A stretch of 30,177 nucleotides of DNA from an uncultured bacterium (lineage in GTDB: Bacteria > Actinomycetota > Coriobacteriia > Coriobacteriales > Coriobacteriaceae), in NCBI GenBank assembly GCA_905215835.1, contig CAJMRR010000004.1, positions 1 through 30,177 on the forward strand, written 5' to 3'. Below are positions 21,821 through 30,177 of this stretch, in pieces. The position numbers and the translations under genes are program-made. The notes under the pieces were generated by a model. That model searched no databases, was not told the DNA's origin, and saw only the letters and a list, made by a program, of their open reading frames with translations. Within the stretch, counting starts at the first letter, position 1. Each line of letters opens with the position of its first letter.

Positions 21821-22783
21821 ATGGCTGACAAGAACCCTTTGACTCCGGAAGAAGTGACGGAGTTATTCTCCGAAATCGATGCATCCGGCGTCTTGGATCC
21901 CACGCTCGCCAAAAAGCGTACCGAGCGCATGCGTGAGAAGGAGGCTGCGGCCAAGCGCGGTGACAAAGCGGCGCTAGCGCAGCTGCGCAGCGAGGACCGC
22001 GCGAGCCAGGCAAAACATATTGACCCGCTGTCCGAGGACGATCCTTCGGGCTCGCAGGTGAGCCATACCATTACGAAGACCGCGATGGCCGTGGTCATCG
22101 GTATTTTGGTGCTGATCGTGGGCATGCAGATTGGCTACGGCGTGATGCGTCGTCTGAACACCGCCAACCTGTCCGAGAGCGTTTCGGTCGATACCGTTTC
22201 GACGGCGCTGAAGGGTGGACTTGAATGGGGCAACGGCTTTACGCAGTTCCCGCTCGACTTCACCGTCGATGAAGCCGATGAACGCACGGGCACGGTCGAG
22301 GTGACGGTGTTGGACACATCGTCTGCCAACGAGCTCGAGCTGCTGTCCAACGGGCAGATTCAGGCCGCGGCGCTTGCGACCAACGCGTTGCTCAACGATA
22401 AGATCGACCGCGTGGTGTATAACGTTCACGCCTGTATCGACGAGGATAGCAACATTCAGCACGATTCCTTCTTTGGCATGTTCCCCGCGCGCGGCCACCA
22501 GAGCGCCATTTTGACGTTCGTGTGGACCAAGAGCTCATCCAACGCCACGAGTATCGACTGGAAGATGCGCATCGTGAGTATGGATGACACCATCGCCGAG
22601 CGCATTCAGAAGCAGGTGAACTCGGTGTCGTCGTTGATTGAGGACCCGGTGGTGAGCCAGACCAAGATTGACGAGGAAAAGGCCGAACGTGACCTGGAGC
22701 ATCGTCTACATGGCCGCGAGATTTTCCGCGGCGGCAAGCCCGATCGCACACCGTCCGAACTGCTGGAGCAGGACAAGAAATAA
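21821..22783 (+). CDS. Unknown single-pass membrane protein
   Basis: The product has 320 residues and I do not recognise the family. Residues 1-80 are charged and helix-rich. About 86-108 form one hydrophobic helix (AMAVVIGILVLIVGMQIGYG). About 115-320 look like a folded domain of mixed strands and helices, ending in a charged tail. It has no signal peptide, so it is anchored by an internal helix. AGGAAG precedes the ATG, which is 19 bases after the ABC exporter stop, so it is probably in the same transcript and could support the exporter. A strong terminator follows. Confidence 0.8.
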   Translation: MADKNPLTPEEVTELFSEIDASGVLDPTLAKKRTERMREKEAAAKRGDKAALAQLRSEDRASQAKHIDPLSEDDPSGSQVSHTITKTAMAVVIGILVLIVGMQIGYGVMRRLNTANLSESVSVDTVSTALKGGLEWGNGFTQFPLDFTVDEADERTGTVEVTVLDTSSANELELLSNGQIQAAALATNALLNDKIDRVVYNVHACIDEDSNIQHDSFFGMFPARGHQSAILTFVWTKSSSNATSIDWKMRIVSMDDTIAERIQKQVNSVSSLIEDPVVSQTKIDEEKAERDLEHRLHGREIFRGGKPDRTPSELLEQDKK

Positions 22784-22790
22784 TAAGACG

Positions 22791-22833
22791 TCATCATCCC
22801 GCGTGAGCCACAAGCCTCGCGGGATGATTTTTT
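22791..22833 (+). terminator. Intrinsic terminator before carA
   Basis: ATCATCCCGCG (22793-22803) pairs perfectly with CGCGGGATGAT (22818-22828) and is followed by a run of T (22828-22833). It isolates the carAB unit from the genes upstream. Confidence 0.92.
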
Positions 22834-22929
22834 AATCCCCGTCCCAGAAAAATCATTATGCATAGAAAGTCATAATTATCATTTCGTAAACATTTCGATG
22901 AAATTAACGCCATGAGGCATACTTGCGGT

Positions 22930-22935
22930 TACAAT
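22930..22935 (+). promoter_or_regulatory. Possible -10 box of the carAB promoter
   Basis: TACAAT lies 64 bases before the carA ATG. No good -35 box is present at the right distance. Transcription starting near 22943 would place the PyrR-like hairpin near the 5' end of the message. Confidence 0.35.
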
Positions 22936-22956
22936 ACCGCGAGGCCTAACTACACA

Positions 22957-22987
22957 CCTTTAAGCCGGTCCTGTGAGACCGGGAAGG
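22957..22987 (+). promoter_or_regulatory. PyrR-type RNA binding hairpin masking the carA ribosome binding site
   Basis: CCGGTC (22965-22970) and GACCGG (22977-22982) form a stem closed by the hexaloop CTGTGA, which fits the known PyrR target loop CNGNGA. Below it CCTT (22957-22960) can pair with AAGG (22984-22987), the first bases of the ribosome binding site AAGGAG, leaving a purine-containing internal bulge. In PyrR-controlled genes UMP-bound PyrR stabilises this hairpin. Here it would block translation of carA directly, as reported for mycobacterial pyr genes. The pyrR gene is not in the window. Confidence 0.8.
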
Positions 22988-22993
22988 AGAATT

Positions 22994-24433
22994 ATGGCGA
23001 ACAACCATACCGCGGGCGCTGCCGCCCGCACCTTCGCGCCCAGCGAGCTTTGCCAGCGTATGCTGGCCAAAACCAGCAAGGGCACCTGCGGTCCCTGCAT
23101 CCTGTATCTTGAGGATGGGACCATTTTTTATGGACGTGCATGCGGCGCCGAGGGCACCGCGACCGGCGAAGTCTGCTTCAACACCTCGCTCGAGGGCTAC
23201 TTTGAGGTCATGACCGACCCGAGTTATGCCGGCCAAATCGTAACCATGACCTATCCGCAGATCGGCAACTACGGTATCGACGAGACCGACGTCCAGTCGG
23301 CCTTCCCCGGCGACGCCGTGCGCCCTGCGAGCGCTCCGGCCATGCGCGGCATGATCGTTCGCGACATGTGCGCCACGCCTTCTAACTGGCGCTCGGCCGT
23401 TAGCGTGCCGGAGTACCTGCGCGCTCACGGCATCGTCGCTATCGAGGGCGTCGACACCCGCGCTCTGGTGCGCCATCTGCGCGACAATGGTTCCAAAATG
23501 GGCATTATCTCGACCGAGATCTTCGACGTCGACGAGCTTGCCGAGCGTCTGGCCGCAGCGCCCACGCTGGTAGGCGAGAACCTGGTCAAGACCGTAAGCT
23601 GCCCCGCGCCTCACGAGTTTGTGGCCGCCGACCTGCCTGCCACGCATGACTTTGCGCTTACGGCTGCCGCTCCTGCCCGTCACAAAGTGGTCGCCTACGA
23701 CTGCGGTGTGAAGCGCGGCATTCTGGAGGGTCTGGTCCGCGCCGGCTGCGACCTTACCGTCGTGCCGTGGGACACGCCCGCCCAGCAGGTACTCGACATG
23801 AATCCCGACGGCGTCTTTTTGTCCAATGGCCCCGGCGACCCCGATGCCGTGGTGGAGACCTACGAGCAGGTGCAGCAGCTGATCGGCAAGGTGCCGGTCT
23901 TTGGTATTTGTCTTGGTCACCAGATGATCAGCCTGGCCTGCGGCGCCCAGATGGAAAAACTTAAGTTCGGTCACCGCGGTGGCAACCAGCCGGTCATGAA
24001 CCTGGTGAGCCGTCGCGTGGAGATCACCGCGCAAAACCATGGCTTTGGCCTGCTATTCCCCAGCTTGGGCAAGCTTGTCCCCGAGCTTTCCGGCGGCGAG
24101 ATCGAGCATACGGCCGATGGAGATCTGCGCGTCTGGGTGCGCCGCGGAATCGCGCCAGTCGTGATGAACGAGCGCTTCGGCCGCATTCGCCTGACACATG
24201 TGAACCTCAACGACGGCACCGCCGAGGGCATCCAGCTGCTCGACGCCCCGTGCTTCTCGGTCCAGTACCACCCCGAGGCCTCGCCTGGCCCCACCGATGC
24301 CCACTATCTCTTTACCGCCTTTACGCGACTCATGGACGGCGAGGAGAACTACCTGGACATCGACACCGCGAAGGACCGCCTGGCTGGCTGGAATTTTGCC
24401 GAGACCGCCGCGACCGAGACCGAGGAGAACTAA
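22994..24433 (+). CDS. carA: Carbamoyl-phosphate synthase small (glutaminase) subunit
   Basis: The product has 479 residues. It releases ammonia from glutamine and passes it to CarB. The N-terminal CarA domain is followed by a class I glutamine amidotransferase with SNGPGDP, the nucleophile C306 in FGICLGH, and H426/E428 in QYHPEA. The usual length is about 360-390. The excess is an N-terminal extension before the conserved domain and an insertion between TAQNHGFGL and THVNLNDGT of about 35 residues compared with E. coli. The ATG at 22994 follows AAGGAG, which lies in the PyrR-like hairpin. carB starts one base after the stop. Confidence 0.97.
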   Translation: MANNHTAGAAARTFAPSELCQRMLAKTSKGTCGPCILYLEDGTIFYGRACGAEGTATGEVCFNTSLEGYFEVMTDPSYAGQIVTMTYPQIGNYGIDETDVQSAFPGDAVRPASAPAMRGMIVRDMCATPSNWRSAVSVPEYLRAHGIVAIEGVDTRALVRHLRDNGSKMGIISTEIFDVDELAERLAAAPTLVGENLVKTVSCPAPHEFVAADLPATHDFALTAAAPARHKVVAYDCGVKRGILEGLVRAGCDLTVVPWDTPAQQVLDMNPDGVFLSNGPGDPDAVVETYEQVQQLIGKVPVFGICLGHQMISLACGAQMEKLKFGHRGGNQPVMNLVSRRVEITAQNHGFGLLFPSLGKLVPELSGGEIEHTADGDLRVWVRRGIAPVVMNERFGRIRLTHVNLNDGTAEGIQLLDAPCFSVQYHPEASPGPTDAHYLFTAFTRLMDGEENYLDIDTAKDRLAGWNFAETAATETEEN

Positions 24434-24434
24434 C

Positions 24435-27749
<3,315 letters not shown>

Positions 27750-27761
27750 TGTGACCTGGCC

Positions 27762-27852
27762 GGCCGGGGCGGGAGGGGCCGAGATTTCCCCCTTTCGCTC
27801 CGGCTGCAAGCAGAGTCGCTCAGGAGGAAACTCGGCCCCTCCCGCCCCGGCC
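27762..27852 (-). repeat. Palindromic element, set 3, after carB
   Basis: Perfect 22 bp G/C-rich arms (27762-27783 and 27831-27852) enclose a 47-base loop. The inner part pairs TTTCCCCCT with AGGAGGAAA with one mismatch. The top hairpin CTGC-AA-GCAG (27804-27813) is flanked by TCGCTCCGG (27795-27803) and AGTCGCTC (27814-27821). Read on the minus strand this is GAGCGACT, hairpin, CCGGAGCGA. The same core appears in opposite orientation at 28041-28068 inside unrelated arms. Confidence 0.82.
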
Positions 27853-27925
27853 TACGGTGACTCGGTTGCACCGTGTGCTGCCGAAGGGACTTTGCGCGAT
27901 GACTAGGGCTGAATAAAAAATGAGT

Positions 27926-27961
27926 GTGGGCTCTGTCGTTCGAATGAACGACAGAGCCCAC
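27926..27961. terminator. Perfect 16 bp hairpin, probable terminator
   Basis: GTGGGCTCTGTCGTTC (27926-27941) pairs perfectly with 27946-27961 around GAAT. A run of A (27915-27920) lies before it and a weak TTAATATTT after it. It would serve carB readthrough on the plus strand and has the better T run on the minus strand. Confidence 0.7.
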
Positions 27962-28010
27962 GTTAATATTTCAGCCAACGTACGTCATAGCAATTCCCGG
28001 TAGGTCGCAG

Positions 28011-28098
28011 GGCGCTTCGCGGGCGGGCCAGGCTTTATCTGAACGACTTTGCGAAGCAACCGGAGTGAAGATAAAGCCTGGCCCGCCCGCGAAGCGCC
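28011..28098 (+). repeat. Palindromic element, set 3, upstream of purE
   Basis: Perfect 30 bp arms (28011-28040 and 28069-28098) enclose a 28-base loop: GAACGACT (28041-28048), small hairpin TTGC-GAA-GCAA (28049-28059), then CCGGAGTGA (28060-28068). The core matches the element at 27762-27852 read on the other strand, while the arms are unrelated to those arms. Confidence 0.85.
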
Positions 28099-28124
28099 AC
28101 AAAGACCGCAGGGACGGGAGCAGC

Positions 28125-28130
28125 TATACT
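28125..28130 (+). promoter_or_regulatory. Possible -10 box of purE
   Basis: TATACT lies 63 bases before the purE ATG. The position where a -35 box is expected reads AAAGAC or similar, so support is weak. Confidence 0.3.
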
Positions 28131-28193
28131 ACTCTCAGTAGTTAAGGGTCGCGGATTGGCCGCGTCACCGCTCTCAACAGGAGGTCATTGTTT

Positions 28194-28658
28194 ATGGCAG
28201 ATCAGAAGCCGGTTGTCGGGATCATCATGGGTTCCAAGTCCGATCTGGGCGTTATGGAAGGCTGCACCGCCGAGCTCGAGGCGCTCGGTGTGCCCTATGA
28301 GCTCGTCATTGCGAGCGCACACCGCACGCCGGCGAAGGTCCACGAGTGGGCTTCGACTGCCGCCGAGCGCGGTATCAAAGTGATTATCGCCGCCGCCGGC
28401 AAGGCCGCTCACCTGGGTGGTGTCGTGGCTGCCTTTACGCCGCTGCCGGTCATCGGCGTGCCTATGAAGACGAGTGACTTGGGCGGTATGGATTCGCTGC
28501 TGTCGATGGTGCAGATGCCTTCGGGTGTGCCCGTGGCCTGCGTTGCCATCAACGGCGCCAAGAACGCCGCCATCTACGCCACGCAGATTCTAGGCGCTTG
28601 CGACCCCGAGTACCGCAAGGTTATCGAGAAGATGAAGCAGGAGATGGCCGACGCCTAG
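28194..28658 (+). CDS. purE: 5-(carboxyamino)imidazole ribonucleotide mutase, class I PurE
   Basis: The product has 154 residues. It moves the carboxyl group in N5-CAIR to give CAIR in purine synthesis, normally after PurK. The substrate-binding motifs GSKSDLGVM, ASAHRTP with the catalytic histidine, and AAAGKAAHLGGVVAAFT are intact. ATG 28194 is preferred over the in-frame TTG at 28188 because CAGGAGG (28178-28184) is 9 bases from the ATG. purK is not adjacent, which is common where pur genes are scattered. The sortase gene follows after 35 bases. Confidence 0.97.
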   Translation: MADQKPVVGIIMGSKSDLGVMEGCTAELEALGVPYELVIASAHRTPAKVHEWASTAAERGIKVIIAAAGKAAHLGGVVAAFTPLPVIGVPMKTSDLGGMDSLLSMVQMPSGVPVACVAINGAKNAAIYATQILGACDPEYRKVIEKMKQEMADA

Positions 28659-28693
28659 GCGTTCCGCCGTTTCACCGCAGTATAAGGAGAGCC

Positions 28694-29692
28694 ATGTCTG
28701 ACTATCAGGGAAAACGATTCAAGGCTTCTCAGATCCCCGATCCGTCGAAGCCGAGTGCTGCCCATGGGGCACAGCAGGGTCGGACATCCTCTCCTCAGCA
28801 GCCGCGCGCGCCGCGCCCCGTGACGCCGGCGACGCATCGTCGACAGGACGCGCCAGCCGCATATCGACCTTCATCTTATAGCAACGCTAAGAAGCCGCCC
28901 CGGTCTTCATCGCATGCCGCGCCGTCGGATTACACCGAGCCGCCGCGCAAAAAGCGCCGCTCCGTTATCCCCATCTTGCTCATCATTATTGGCATCGGCC
29001 TAATCGTTGCCGCTGCCGCCATCTTTATCAACGCCCAGATTGGCTACAAGCAGGCGAGCGAGTCGTATCAAAAGATCGAAAAACAATATGTGAGCGACAA
29101 GGACGCCAGCGGCGTGCCGATTATAGACTTTGAAGCACTTGCCCAGACGAATCCCGAGGTTGTGGGTTGGATTTACGCGCCCGGCACCAACATCAACTAT
29201 CCCGTCGTGCAGACCAACAACAACTCCAAATACCTCAACACGCTGTTTGACGGTACGGCCAACGCGTCCGGTGCCATCTTCTTGGATAGCGACGACACCG
29301 CGCCGGGCATGGTGGATCAGCAGACCACGATCTACGGCCACCATATGAACGATGGGTCGATGTTCAACGTGATTTCGGACACCACCGACCAAGCGACGTT
29401 CGATAGCATCGAGTACGTGTATTACATCACGCGCGATGCAACGTATAAGCTGCGTCCGCTGGCGACCAAGGTCGTTGAGGATACGTACTCCAGGGCGCGC
29501 GCGACCAACTTTGAGGGTGACGACGGGCTCAAGAACTACCTGTCCGAGATGCTTGACGGTGCCTCTGCCGTGGCGAGCGATGCCACCGATCGTGCCGCTT
29601 CGGCAACCAAGGTCGTGACGCTCGTGACCTGTCGTTCGCTGTCGCTGAGCAACACACGCGCCGTCATGGTGCTCACGCCGGTCGAGGAATAG
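28694..29692 (+). CDS. Class B-type sortase with long N-terminal cytoplasmic tail
   Basis: The product has 332 residues. About residues 1-88 are a polar, proline, serine and arginine-rich tail, followed by a membrane helix (about 92-112) and an extracellular sortase domain. Catalytic residues are visible: H216 in IYGHHMNDGSMF, C313 in TLVTC and R322 in SNTRAVMV. The YGHHMxxGSMF block is characteristic of class B sortases. Sortases cut a C-terminal signal and link the protein to the cell wall. The substrates LPLSG and MPSTG of the pilin operon are candidates, but class B enzymes usually use other signals (for example NPQTN). AAGGAGA precedes the ATG. Confidence 0.92.
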   Translation: MSDYQGKRFKASQIPDPSKPSAAHGAQQGRTSSPQQPRAPRPVTPATHRRQDAPAAYRPSSYSNAKKPPRSSSHAAPSDYTEPPRKKRRSVIPILLIIIGIGLIVAAAAIFINAQIGYKQASESYQKIEKQYVSDKDASGVPIIDFEALAQTNPEVVGWIYAPGTNINYPVVQTNNNSKYLNTLFDGTANASGAIFLDSDDTAPGMVDQQTTIYGHHMNDGSMFNVISDTTDQATFDSIEYVYYITRDATYKLRPLATKVVEDTYSRARATNFEGDDGLKNYLSEMLDGASAVASDATDRAASATKVVTLVTCRSLSLSNTRAVMVLTPVEE

Positions 29693-29728
29693 ATAATGGG
29701 CTACTCAATGACGGTGAAAGGGGAAATG

Positions 29729-30145
29729 ATGCTCGAGAATGGCAAAACGATGCCTTCGGTTGATGCTTGGCTGCGCGAGGCCAAGGCCGATTCGTCGGCA
29801 CCTGCGTGCGGTATGTATCTGACACATAACGGTGTGGTGCGCGCGACGCCCAAGGCCGAGGCGCGCGGTGTCGAGACCGATGGCGTGGCGCCGGGCCATA
29901 AGGTGGGCGGCATGGTGTTTGGCTACGACGCCAGCAAGGTGCAGGCTGCTATCGAGGCCACGCGCGCGATGCCGGGTATCGGCTATGTGCGCGTGTGGCT
30001 GGCAAGCGGCGAGCTTGCCGTAGGTGACGACATCATGCTCGTGCTCATCGGCGGGGACATTCGCCCGCACGTGGTCGATGCGCTGCAGGCACTCGTTGGC
30101 ACCATCAAGAACGAATGCGTGAGTGAGGTCGAGCGCGAGGCGTAG
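29729..30145 (+). CDS. MoaE-like molybdopterin synthase large-subunit homologue, divergent
   Basis: The product has 138 residues from the ATG at 29729, which follows AAAGGGG (29717-29723). An in-frame ATG at 29696 would add 11 residues and start 3 bases after the sortase stop, but has no binding site of its own. The line GMYLTHNGVVR, then VRVWLASGELAVGDDIMLVLIGGDIRPHVVDALQALVGTIK, follows the MoaE fold (family pattern HRxGxLxxGExxVxVxVxxxHRxxAF). MoaE is the catalytic subunit that inserts sulfur in molybdopterin. The usual end, with lysines in a WKKE-type motif, is replaced by NECVSEVEREA, so activity is uncertain. It is a second link to molybdenum cofactor besides mobB. Confidence 0.65.
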   Translation: MLENGKTMPSVDAWLREAKADSSAPACGMYLTHNGVVRATPKAEARGVETDGVAPGHKVGGMVFGYDASKVQAAIEATRAMPGIGYVRVWLASGELAVGDDIMLVLIGGDIRPHVVDALQALVGTIKNECVSEVEREA

Positions 30146-30177
30146 AGGCTTGCGTCGATAGAAGGCTCGTTTATAGA

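Noticed and set aside
28598..28693. An upstream extension of the sortase frame into purE
   Set aside because: The frame is open but has no binding site; AAGGAGA before 28694 marks the start and the tail then begins normally.

Overview
The window reads as chromosomal DNA of a high-GC Gram-positive gut actinobacterium of the class Coriobacteriia, most likely Collinsella or a close relative. The reasons are the codon bias, sortase-anchored pilins, tRNA genes with encoded CCA ends, the order rpsF-ssb-rpsR-rplI-dnaB, and many short intergenic hairpins of the CCACCACAAAGG type. The genus is inferred from remembered sequence style, not from a search.

Layout. Positions 1-3077 carry the end of mobB (molybdenum cofactor), an MFS transporter and a Cof-type HAD phosphatase, separated by tandem hairpin elements. 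Positions 3124-8740 hold an AT-rich leader and a two-gene surface operon: a large beta-helix/pilin-like adhesin ending in LPLSG and a fimbrial shaft pilin ending in MPSTG, overlapping by 8 bases and closed by a strong terminator. Positions 8809-10751 hold two minus-strand membrane-associated genes: a bactofilin-like exported protein and a UPF0126/TRIC-type channel. Positions 10881-12154 form a compact unit in which an unknown gene with a possible PD-(D/E)XK nuclease core sits between two inverted copies of a long palindromic element. Two minus-strand tRNA-Ser genes follow. From 12858 to 17641 lie the ribosomal protein/replication cluster (rpsF, ssb, rpsR, rplI, dnaB) and purA. Then come purD, a NUDIX hydrolase, an ABC exporter and an unknown single-pass membrane protein. 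carA and carB (22994-27749) sit behind a hairpin that matches the PyrR RNA target and masks the carA ribosome binding site. The end carries purE, a class B-type sortase and a divergent MoaE-like gene.

Functional links. purA, purD and purE are purine synthesis genes and carAB feeds pyrimidines and arginine. mobB and the MoaE-like gene both concern molybdenum cofactor, although they lie at opposite ends of the window. The pilin pair has no class C (pilin) sortase beside it; the only sortase seen is about 20 kb away and of class B type.

The most unusual signal is non-coding. At least three sets of palindromic intergenic elements are present. Within each set the loop core is conserved while the flanking arms change sequence and remain self-complementary. 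Set 1 has the core CCTGNCCC inside CAAA/TTTG with three different arm sequences. Set 2 has the core CGAAAAAYGYCG. Set 3 has GARCGACT, a small hairpin, then CCGGAGYGA, inside perfect 22 and 30 bp arms. Many follow stop codons directly and could act as terminators, but the conserved cores suggest recognition by a protein, perhaps a REP-type transposase acting in trans.
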